A stretch of 43,493 bases of DNA, taken from NCBI GenBank assembly GCA_023228285.1, contig JALOBM010000015.1, positions 1 through 43,493 on the forward strand, read 5' to 3'. Source of the DNA: Candidatus Cloacimonadota bacterium. Its GTDB lineage: Bacteria > Cloacimonadota > Cloacimonadia > Cloacimonadales > Cloacimonadaceae. A program made the translations under genes and the position numbers. Every line of letters starts with the position of its first letter. Within the stretch, counting starts at the first letter, position 1. Below are positions 1 through 5,897 of this stretch, in pieces. A model generated the notes under the pieces. The model made no database searches. It was not told where the DNA came from and saw only the letters and a list, made by a program, of their open reading frames with translations.

Positions 1-2
1 GC

Positions 3-152
3 TTGAAAGCACTCATTATGCAGAGAATTCAGAACATATCCGGCTCTCCTGCCTATAGATCAGTGGATAACAAGAGTAGTGAATTGCAGGTATTACAAAG
101 CATTCATAAGGAATTGGCAGCTCTGCGTGAGGAATTGAGCAAAAAGCAATAG
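3..152 (+). CDS. 3' end of an unidentified gene (partial)
   Basis: The reading frame is open from the window edge and ends at a TAG at 150-152, giving the last 49 residues of a protein that starts outside the window. The tail is rich in Glu, Leu, Lys and Gln (for example the stretch ELAALREELSKKQ at the very end) and would form a short amphipathic or coiled-coil helix. There is no recognisable family motif in what can be seen. An internal ATG at 18 has no ribosome binding site, so this is more likely a C-terminal fragment than a short gene. Function unknown. Confidence 0.55.
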   Translation: MKALIMQRIQNISGSPAYRSVDNKSSELQVLQSIHKELAALREELSKKQ

Positions 153-471
153 CAAGTCTTGACCTGAGCTGGAAGACTCTTTCTCAAATATCGGTGTAAT
201 ACCTGGCTTTTTACAAGAGCTTTTCGATGAGCCGTTGCCCTGTCTATACATTATTGCAACGCAGTACCCGGGCTGGCTATGATGAAACGCATCTTTTGCA
301 TTATAGTGTTGCATAATCTCAATTTTTATCCTTGCTTAGGCTTTACCATTTATCCAGATGGGAAGACCACTTTTCGGGTAGAGTTATTACATGTTTCGAC
401 GCGCGATCGCTTGGGAACCGCTATTGTAAAGGATTTGCCGGATTTGTCCCAGTGTTGTCCGCTACATAGTA

Positions 472-500
472 TTAGAGGCTTCTTTGGGGATAGCCTCTAA
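472..500. repeat. Inverted repeat, 9-bp perfect stem
   Basis: TTAGAGGCT (472-480) and AGCCTCTAA (492-500) are exact inverted copies around an 11-nt loop. No U-run follows on the plus strand, so it is not a typical intrinsic terminator. It lies in the non-coding region after the partial first gene. Role unknown. Confidence 0.5.
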
Positions 501-532
501 AGCTAGAAAAAACATATTGAAATACATCGCTC

Positions 533-554
533 TGCATAAGCGACGGGGCGAAGC
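533..554 (+). repeat. 22-bp dispersed repeat, copy 1
   Basis: The 22 bases from 533 (starting TGCATAAGCGACG and ending GGCGAAGC) match the reverse complement of 12467-12488 at 21 of 22 positions; the single difference is G against A in the middle. Flanks do not match. Both copies lie between genes. Confidence 0.6.
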
Positions 555-691
555 TGTATCGGTAAGTAGGGCAATACATGGGTAGATAAGGTACATGCGC
601 GTCTGCAAGAAAATAAAGAGCATGAGTGCAGAGTTGTCAAGCAGGGGTGGTAATCTTGCAACAAAACAGTAAGTAATTCCGAGAATTCCAC

Positions 692-720
692 TTGACATTT
701 TATTGCCCTGTGACATGTTT
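692..720 (+). promoter_or_regulatory. Possible promoter (TTGACA box) of the 749 gene
   Basis: TTGACA at 692-697 is a perfect -35 hexamer. The -10 is poor (ATGTTT at 715-720 with a 17-bp spacer). The box overlaps the in-frame TTG that would otherwise extend the downstream gene, which supports the later TTG start at 749. Confidence 0.35.
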
Positions 721-748
721 GAAAGAAAATGAGATTTGGGAAGCTACT

Positions 749-1183
749 TTGAAGAAACTGCTAATCATCCCGTTGCTATGGTGTTCGCTGCTGGCTGCAG
801 TAAGTCCTGAGAGAGCTATGCTGTATTCTGCCTTGATACCTGGAGGTGGGCAAGTGTACAATAAAGCTTATGTAAAAGCGGGGATTGTGGTGGGTTTGCA
901 GGCATGGAATGTGGGCAGAGCATTGTATAACGACGCCAAAGCGGATGACTTTATCAAGAAGTCCAAGCTAAGCACCGATGCTTATTACACTCAGTATTAC
1001 AAGGACAGGGCGGAAGAACACAAGCAGAAGCGCCGCAGCGATATCTGGTGGATTGGCATCACCACTGCCCTGAGTGTGTTGGACGCTTATGTGGATGCTC
1101 ATTTGGAGAATTTCGACAGTGAAAAACAGCGCTTGCATCTGCGCTTTGAAGAAGGAAAGGCAGGGCTGGAATTGGTCTTTTAA
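749..1183 (+). CDS. Exported DUF5683-like small membrane protein
   Basis: The protein has 144 residues. I chose the TTG start at 749: it is preceded by GGGAAG five bases upstream and begins a good signal sequence (Lys-Lys, then a Leu/Ile-rich core ending near LLAAVS). The next stretch reads LYSALIPGGGQVYNKAYVKAG, close to the N-terminal motif of the DUF5683 family found in Bacteroidota and relatives. A Gly/Val/Ala-rich hydrophobic segment follows, then a charged region with many Lys and Arg, then a second hydrophobic segment around IWWIGITTALSVLDAY. The molecular function of the family is not known. The gene lies 19 bp upstream of the CAP-domain gene on the same strand, so the two are probably co-transcribed. 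A longer in-frame start at 692 is possible but would put the likely promoter inside the gene. Confidence 0.7.
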   Translation: MKKLLIIPLLWCSLLAAVSPERAMLYSALIPGGGQVYNKAYVKAGIVVGLQAWNVGRALYNDAKADDFIKKSKLSTDAYYTQYYKDRAEEHKQKRRSDIWWIGITTALSVLDAYVDAHLENFDSEKQRLHLRFEEGKAGLELVF

Positions 1184-1202
1184 CATTAACATTGGAGCAT
1201 AT

Positions 1203-1988
1203 ATGAAAAAACAATACCTGTTTGTATTTATCTTGGTTTTACCTCTGATTTTGATTGCAGCGAAAACCATGACAGTTCAGGAGTTTGAGTTGGAGGTCTG
1301 GAGGCTTACAAATGTGCAGAGAGCGCATTACGATATCCCTCTTCTAGCTTATGATCACGGTTTGGCAGATCTTTCCCGACTACACTCTCAGAACATGCTG
1401 AAACACAACTTCTTTGCTCACAAAGATCATCTGGGAGATGAGGTTGGCGGACGAAAAATGAAATACTACCCCAACCTTCTGGTTACAACCATCGGAGAAA
1501 ACCTGGGTAAATTCCGCAATTCCGCTGGTACTTTCAGCCCAATGGAAGTGATTACCGGTTGGATGATGTCTCCGCCTCACCGGGATAACATTCTGAATCC
1601 AGAATATACTCATCTGGGGGTGGGTTTGATTCTAAATGGAGAGACCATGTATACCACACAAAACTTTGCCACTCCCATCACTAAGATGACATCAGGACTA
1701 CCAAAAAAGCTAAGTAAGGACAAAACCTATCGCTTAAGCTTTGAATATATGTCCGGACAACCATCACAAAAGCTAACAGCAACTCTACGCTTTCCGAACA
1801 AGAACATAATCTACAAGATTTCTGAAGAGCAGGCTATGGTGGGCGGACAGCCCCTGCCGATCTGCTGGAGTTCAGCGACAGATTTTTATGTGGATGTTCC
1901 CTTTTGGGCAGGTAAGGGCGATTACAAGCTTTGTTTCGGTTTTGATGGCGGGTATTTTCCGGAAGGTATCACCCTTAGCGCAAAGTAA
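1203..1988 (+). CDS. Secreted CAP/SCP-domain protein
   Basis: The protein has 261 residues with an N-terminal signal peptide (MKKQYLFVFILVLPLILIAA). A CAP (SCP/PR-1) domain covers roughly residues 22-160. The conserved cavity residues are visible: the first His in SRLHSQNMLKHNFFAH, Glu in TIGENLG, and the late His in SPPHRDNIL. This is the usual order of the His-Glu-Glu-His set. Bacterial CAP proteins are extracytoplasmic and of mixed or unknown function. The remaining 100 residues look like a beta-rich extension with no family I recognise. GGAG lies six bases before the ATG at 1203. The 3' end overlaps the convergent exonuclease III gene by 14 bp. Confidence 0.85.
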   Translation: MKKQYLFVFILVLPLILIAAKTMTVQEFELEVWRLTNVQRAHYDIPLLAYDHGLADLSRLHSQNMLKHNFFAHKDHLGDEVGGRKMKYYPNLLVTTIGENLGKFRNSAGTFSPMEVITGWMMSPPHRDNILNPEYTHLGVGLILNGETMYTTQNFATPITKMTSGLPKKLSKDKTYRLSFEYMSGQPSQKLTATLRFPNKNIIYKISEEQAMVGGQPLPICWSSATDFYVDVPFWAGKGDYKLCFGFDGGYFPEGITLSAK

Positions 1989-2748
1989 GCTCTACATATA
2001 CTGGACAGTGATCTGAGCCCATTACATCTTGGCGGATACCGGCTTTGTTAATCATGTCCAGATGTTCCTTATCGATGAAGAAATAGTCGATTCTCCAGCC
2101 GATGTTGCGAGGTCGGGCTCCGACGCGATAACTCCACCAGGAATACTGATCCTCAGATGAATCGAAATGCCGGAAAGTATCTACCCAACCGTGTTCAACC
2201 AGTTTATCCAGCCATTGTCTTTCGATGGGTAGAAAGCCTGATATATTCTCGTTTTCCTTGGGCCTTGCCAGATCAATCTCTTTGTGTGCAGTGTTGTAAT
2301 CTCCCGCAACTAATATCGCTTTTCCGCTCTTGCGCTTGCTTTCCATTACTTCAAGCGCTTTGTCGTAAAATCGCAGCTTGTAATCCAGGCGGCCGTCGTT
2401 CATGGCTCCATTGGGGAAATAGACATTGAAGAGAATGAATTGATCGTATTCGGCAATGTTTATACGCCCCTCGGTGTCAAACTCCTCTACTCCAAAGGCA
2501 TCTGAGAAGGAAAGCGGTTCCACTTTGGAAAACAGAGCTGTACCGGAATAACCCTTGCGAAGGGCAAAAGACCAGTATTTGTGATAAGAGCTAAGCTCTG
2601 CCAGCTCCTCAGGAATCTGATGTTCCTGCAGCTTTGTTTCCTGTAAACCGACGATATCCACATCAGCTTTTTTGATACTGGGAATAAAGCCTTTGTTCAT
2701 GGCAGCCCTTAGTCCGTTCACGTTCCATGACCAGATTGTGATCTTCAT
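1975..2748 (-). CDS. xth: Exodeoxyribonuclease III / AP endonuclease
   Basis: The 257-residue product spans the complete exonuclease III/APE1 fold and matches the usual family length. Catalytic motifs are intact: WNVNGLRA at the N-terminus (Asn11), LQETK with Glu37, GDYNTAH with Asp150 and Asn152, and the terminal GSDHCPV with Asp246 and His247. The enzyme cuts DNA 5' to abasic sites and removes 3' blocking groups during base excision repair, using Mg2+. The start is the ATG at 2748, preceded on the minus strand by GAGGA; longer in-frame starts have no such site. The gene stands alone. It runs toward the CAP gene, overlapping its end, and away from the tmRNA gene. Confidence 0.95.
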   Translation of the reverse strand: MKITIWSWNVNGLRAAMNKGFIPSIKKADVDIVGLQETKLQEHQIPEELAELSSYHKYWSFALRKGYSGTALFSKVEPLSFSDAFGVEEFDTEGRINIAEYDQFILFNVYFPNGAMNDGRLDYKLRFYDKALEVMESKRKSGKAILVAGDYNTAHKEIDLARPKENENISGFLPIERQWLDKLVEHGWVDTFRHFDSSEDQYSWWSYRVGARPRNIGWRIDYFFIDKEHLDMINKAGIRQDVMGSDHCPVYVELTLR

Positions 2749-2843
2749 GTGTTCCTCATTATCGTTTCTAATAGATATAGTAAGCGAAATGCACAAGAAT
2801 TGCAAGCAAAGCAGCTATCAAAGAAGCCTGTGCAAAATGCTGC

Positions 2844-2871
2844 TTGACACTCAGGAGAGGGAAATTATATT
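2844..2871 (+). promoter_or_regulatory. Promoter of tmRNA gene
   Basis: TTGACA at 2844-2849 and TATATT at 2866-2871 are separated by 16 bp. Initiation would fall near 2878-2880, about 16-18 bases before the mature 5' end. It is one of the clearest promoters in the window, as expected for an abundant RNA. Confidence 0.85.
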
Positions 2872-2895
2872 GTCTACAGTTCTTCAAAGTATATA

Positions 2896-3246
2896 GGGGG
2901 TGACATGGTTTCGACAGGGAACCAGTGTGGTAGAGATGCATGTCGGAGATGCTATCCACTCCGTCAACAAGTAGCAAATGCAAATTAACTGCAAACGATA
3001 ACTTACTCTTAGCCGCTTAGTGCGGTTACGTTCAACCTTTTCGTGCCATCGGGAAAGGATTGGGCGTCGTAACAGTATGGCTGCCCGTGTGTTGACCGCC
3101 GATATACACATGTTAAGCTTTTCGGCTGGGGCTTTGCGGGTCTGATTGTCTTTGCCGTAATGCCTGAGACCTAAAGACAACTAAGCATGTAGATTCTCTA
3201 TGGCGCTGTTCTTTGGACGCGGGTTCGATCCCCGCCACCTCCACCA
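2896..3246 (+). ncRNA. ssrA: Transfer-messenger RNA (tmRNA)
   Basis: The 351-nt RNA rescues stalled ribosomes together with SmpB by adding a degradation tag. The 5' end GGGGGTG (2896-2902) pairs with CACCTCC (3236-3242) before the encoded ACCA, forming the alanyl acceptor stem. The characteristic 5' sequence (TGGTTTCGACAGGG) and the T-arm GGTTCGATCCC near the 3' end are both present. The tag reading frame runs from the GCA resume codon at 2991 to TAG at 3018-3020 and encodes ANDNLLLAA, which ends in the usual proteolysis signal LAA. CCA is encoded. It is a one-piece tmRNA, not the permuted type. Confidence 0.97.
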
Positions 3247-3574
3247 TTTATATAATCTCACGAAAGTGTAAATGTCCTTCAAATGCGATTCCACAAGAGA
3301 CAGACACCATCAGATTAATATAGGATTTCGGATTTTCAAGTATAATTCTTCCGGTTTTTCTAAACATACATGGAAAAAAGTATACATCCCTGAATAACTA
3401 CACCACAAACGATTACACAGACTCCATGAAAGACTAAATAACCTACTCTCGATTATCCGAAACAAAATTTGAAACATTCTGCTTGACTAGTCTCGGTACC
3501 CAGTCAAGTATGGTATGCGATTCGTAGTATCTGCCATATGCGGTAGATATCGACGCTATGTACATGGAGGTATT
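3247..3574. other. Intergenic stretch after tmRNA, about 330 bp
   Basis: I see no gene and no strong U-run terminator directly after the tmRNA. The region is A+T-rich in its middle part. Its last 100 bases hold the probable promoter and ribosome binding site of the next gene. Confidence 0.6.
3482..3511 (+). promoter_or_regulatory. Possible promoter with overlapping inverted repeat
   Basis: TTGACT at 3483-3488 resembles a -35 box. Its -10 is uncertain (AAGTAT at 3506-3511, 17-bp spacer). CTTGACT (3482-3488) and AGTCAAG (3502-3508) are perfect inverted copies flanking the spacer, which could mark an operator or be chance. Confidence 0.4.
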
Positions 3575-4846
3575 GTGAGAACAAGACAACTTGTGATAGT
3601 GCTCATCATCGTGCTCCTAACCATTATCAGCAGTGAGGGATGGGCGCAGGAGTACCCCGGGATACATTATCTGTATAGTTACCAATGGTACGCGTCAGGG
3701 GGGATGTTCGGAGGACTGGATTGGTCAACGATGGGAAGCTCTGTGTTCTATACTTCTGAAGACAACCCGCTATGCGTTGACAGCCTGCGCTATATATTTC
3801 ATCATGATGAGGAGAATCCTGATTTTGATGTTGATATTGATGAGATCCGCCCATTTGATGGGGATTTGCAACTCTTCACCGATTACTTCATCCTCAGAAG
3901 CCCAGGCAGATATCACCCATCCATGACAATGTACCGCATCAGCAAGATAAACTATCAGGGCTACTATCTGGAGGATTGTCTTTCGAATTCGTTGGATCCT
4001 GAAGATTATTATCTAAAAGCCTGGCACTACTATGATGATAATATGCGGTTACTGGCTTCGGTGATAAAGTATAGCGAGCCTCTCTCCTACCAAAGAAAAG
4101 AATACATTGTGGATCTGCAAGGACGCAGAATTGAGGAGATGCACTATAGCTCCCCAGATTCACTGGATTGGCAAGCTACAAAACGTATCACTTTTGAATA
4201 TGGTACCGAACCGTTTGGGGAAAGCCGGGATTTTGAAAAGCACGCTTTATATACCCCAGATTATCTCATGCAACAATGCGGTTACTCCGATTTCATCTAT
4301 TTGAACAACGATTATCCAATCTATTCCACCACCATTCAGATGAGCGATGCCCAAGGGCAATGGTATAATCCCGAAACAAACTATATCAGCTACTCTCAGA
4401 TCCCTGAGGAAGAAGAAATCTATATTTCGGACACTTATCATGGTTATCAGAATCGTTACGATAACAATGGACTTCTGTTGGAAACTGGAGTTATGGAATA
4501 TGACGAATTACCCTCGTTCTATTTGAGTTACCAGCATTCCACGGACACATCCATTCCTCATTCACCCCAGATACCACAAATAACAATGAATATATGGCCC
4601 AATCCAGTCAAACAGATAGCCAGTCTACATTACTCTCTGGCTAAAGCAGCTACCCTATCAATAAGCACCTACAACATCAAAGGCCAGCTGCTGAAAAAAG
4701 AAACATACAGCACTTCAGCACAAAACGGCGAAATCCTCTGGAGTCCTACGGATGCACAGGGCAGATCTCTTTGCAATGGCATCTATTTCGTCCGTCTGGA
4801 AGCCAATGGCTCCTGCTATACCAAGAAGTTGATTGTGGGCAAATAG
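3575..4846 (+). CDS. Exported protein with C-terminal type IX-like sorting domain
   Basis: The protein has 423 residues. The GTG start at 3575 is preceded by GGAGG at 3566-3570 and opens a signal peptide (VRTRQLVIVLIIVLLTII, cleavage near GWAQ); an ATG 20 codons upstream has no such site and would bury the signal. The body (about residues 25-335) is rich in Tyr, Asp and Ser and has no family I recognise. The last 80 residues (from IWPNP to the terminal KKLIVGK) match the Por/FlgD-like sorting domain: PNP opening, an IYNIKGQ-type strand (here TYNIKGQLLKK), a W-x-x-x-D-x-x-G turn, and a GIYFVRL strand. This domain directs proteins across the outer membrane by a type IX-like system and is usually removed. 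The gene stands alone between non-coding regions. Confidence 0.8.
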   Translation: MRTRQLVIVLIIVLLTIISSEGWAQEYPGIHYLYSYQWYASGGMFGGLDWSTMGSSVFYTSEDNPLCVDSLRYIFHHDEENPDFDVDIDEIRPFDGDLQLFTDYFILRSPGRYHPSMTMYRISKINYQGYYLEDCLSNSLDPEDYYLKAWHYYDDNMRLLASVIKYSEPLSYQRKEYIVDLQGRRIEEMHYSSPDSLDWQATKRITFEYGTEPFGESRDFEKHALYTPDYLMQQCGYSDFIYLNNDYPIYSTTIQMSDAQGQWYNPETNYISYSQIPEEEEIYISDTYHGYQNRYDNNGLLLETGVMEYDELPSFYLSYQHSTDTSIPHSPQIPQITMNIWPNPVKQIASLHYSLAKAATLSISTYNIKGQLLKKETYSTSAQNGEILWSPTDAQGRSLCNGIYFVRLEANGSCYTKKLIVGK

Positions 4847-5035
4847 GCTACCAGACAGCTGGAATAATTTACATAAAAAAACAGTAAGAAAACCAACTTA
4901 CGATATGGAATGCAGAAAATGGCAATCAACTCCCGCAAAAACCTGTCTTCCATGGAGTATCCATCTTAATAGAAAGAACAGTGCTTTCGAAATTAGGAAT
5001 TCTTTCTACATTGCTCATCATAAGCGCTACCTTAC

Positions 5036-5118
5036 TAGTGACTCGTACAGGCATGAATGTTGTTTTGATATTGCGCTGCCAAACTCCAATCTCCCAGATA
5101 CTTCTGCCGAATGATTCA
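5036..5118 (+). repeat. 98-bp dispersed repeat, copy A, left part
   Basis: The 83 bases 5036-5118 align without gaps to the reverse complement of 29026-29108, with 69 of 83 positions identical by my count. The best-kept blocks are TAGTGACTCG at the left and AGATACTTCTGCCGAATGA at the right. The remaining 15 bases of the repeat continue at 5259-5273 after an insertion. Confidence 0.8.
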
Positions 5119-5258
5119 GAGCTGCGGTTCACACTCTGTGTCTCAACGTGTAGAGAAGTAGATATCATCGGGTTATCATCGAGTGAGCACAGGATGATAA
5201 CACCTTGATATCAGGTTCAGCACTGGATCGAACAAAGGGAAAGATAATAATGGATTCA
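5119..5258. mobile_element. Probable 140-bp insertion carrying a palindromic repeat, with GATTCA duplication
   Basis: Copy A of the 98-bp repeat is interrupted exactly here, whereas copy B at 29011-29108 is continuous. GATTCA occurs on both sides of the inserted DNA (5113-5118 and 5253-5258), while copy B has GAATCA once at that point. This is what a 6-bp target duplication would give. The insert encodes nothing and contains the 82-nt palindromic repeat at 5158-5239. I see no terminal inverted repeats. Confidence 0.5.
5158..5239 (+). repeat. 82-nt palindromic dispersed repeat, copy 1
   Basis: It aligns ungapped with 23099-23180 (58 of 82 identical by hand count). Its core is a long imperfect hairpin: arms at 5161-5180 and 5193-5212 pair as GATATCA and GTTATCATC-type blocks around a 12-nt loop. 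The right flank TTCAGCACTG is shared with copy 3. Confidence 0.75.
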
Positions 5259-5273
5259 AAGGCTCCCTTCGGT
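5259..5273 (+). repeat. 98-bp dispersed repeat, copy A, right part
   Basis: AAGGCTCCCTTCGGT matches the continuation of copy B (reverse complement of 29011-29025) at 14 of 15 positions. This shows that the 98-bp repeat resumes after the insertion. Confidence 0.65.
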
Positions 5274-5306
5274 CGTTGTGGCAAGTCGTAGATTGCCACC
5301 CCATGC

Positions 5307-5335
5307 TTGACATGACATTAGTACTTTGCCAAGAT
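5307..5335 (+). promoter_or_regulatory. Probable rpsO promoter
   Basis: TTGACA at 5307-5312 is followed after 17 bp by CAAGAT (5330-5335). Initiation near 5342 would give a leader of about 100 nt before rpsO, long enough for S15-dependent autoregulation. Confidence 0.45.
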
Positions 5336-5445
5336 AAAAAAGCTGGACAGATTATGGGGATAGAAAATGCTGGCATCATTAGTCGGCATGTAATTGCCAA
5401 TCATCAGGCTAGAGCCTGAGTTAACCATATCATCTGGGAGGATGA

Positions 5446-5715
5446 ATGCCTTTAACACCTGAGGCCAAAACGGCTATCATGGCAGAGTTTAAACTCCATG
5501 AATCAGACACCGGTTCCCCTGAAGTACAGGTCGCGATGCTTTCCAAACGCATCCAAGATATCACTGAGCACCTGAAAGTGCACTCAAAAGATTTCTCGAC
5601 CCGTCGGGGACTGCTGAAGCTGATCGGGCAGCGCAGGCGCTTACTTGATTATCTGAAACGGAAGGACATCAACCGTTACCGTGAACTGATCAAAGCGCTT
5701 GGCATCAGAAAGTAA
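5446..5715 (+). CDS. rpsO: 30S ribosomal protein S15
   Basis: The 89-residue product has the standard S15 length and sequence. It has the helical N-terminus with [20 protein letters not shown], the [25 protein letters not shown] segment that contacts 16S rRNA, and the terminal [13 protein letters not shown]15 binds the three-way junction of helices 20-22 early in assembly of the small subunit. GGAGGA lies at 5437-5442, just before the ATG at 5446. The gene is followed by a strong terminator and then pnp, the same order as in many bacteria. S15 often represses its own mRNA in the leader, but I cannot identify its binding site here. Confidence 0.97.
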   Translation: MPLTPEAKTAIMAEFKLHESDTGSPEVQVAMLSKRIQDITEHLKVHSKDFSTRRGLLKLIGQRRRLLDYLKRKDINRYRELIKALGIRK

Positions 5716-5743
5716 TTACTCAGCCAAGATAATTAGAATCATG

Positions 5744-5785
5744 GAAAGTGGATGCCGGCGCATGCAAGGCACCACTTTCTTTTTT
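5744..5785 (+). terminator. Intrinsic terminator after rpsO
   Basis: GAAAGTGG plus TGCC (5744-5756, with one bulged A) pairs with GGCA plus CCACTTTC (5768-5779), and six T residues follow. It may end most rpsO transcripts, with partial read-through into pnp. Confidence 0.9.
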
Positions 5786-5817
5786 AGCAACACAAACTAA
5801 TGTACCTGGGAGCAATC

Positions 5818-5863
5818 AGCAATAAGCAAATGGGTTGTTGGATGCACCTCTTTGCCTATTGCT
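5818..5863 (+). promoter_or_regulatory. Long hairpin in the pnp leader
   Basis: AGCAATAAGCAAA (5818-5830) pairs with TTTGCCTATTGCT (5851-5863) at 12 of 13 positions around a 20-nt loop. It ends 34 bases before the pnp start codon. In Escherichia coli the pnp leader has a double-stranded stem cut by RNase III that mediates PNPase autocontrol; a similar role here is inference from position only. Confidence 0.6.
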
Positions 5864-5897
5864 TATTCTCCCCGGGCACATAAATCAAGGAGAACAA

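Larger units (their letters stand above)
153..748. other. Intergenic stretch of about 600 bp without a convincing gene
   Basis: Possible small frames here (for example 279-500 on the plus strand) lack a ribosome binding site and resemble nothing I know. What can be seen is a 9-bp inverted repeat at 472-500, a 22-bp sequence at 533-554 that recurs inverted at 12467-12488, and a TTGACA box at 692-697 just before the next gene. Confidence 0.6.
4847..5445. other. Repeat-rich intergenic stretch, about 600 bp
   Basis: No credible gene is seen. The region contains a 98-bp dispersed repeat (5036-5118 plus 5259-5273), split by an insertion of about 140 bp that carries an 82-nt palindromic repeat (5158-5239). 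After these come a probable promoter at 5307-5335 and the rpsO leader, with a short hairpin CAGGCT/AGCCTG at 5405-5418. A frame on the minus strand through the first repeat is not under coding constraint (see findings). Confidence 0.65.

Noticed and set aside
279..500. Open frame of 73 codons starting MMKRIFCIIVLHNLNF
   Set aside because: There is no ribosome binding site, no family resemblance, and the end falls in an inverted repeat. It is probably a chance frame in non-coding DNA.
3247..3514. tRNA or second small RNA after tmRNA
   Set aside because: No cloverleaf, CCA end or terminator was found in this stretch.
4926..5168. Minus-strand frame of 80 codons through the 98-bp repeat
   Set aside because: Comparison with the second copy shows almost only non-silent differences and a stop codon, so it is not under coding selection.
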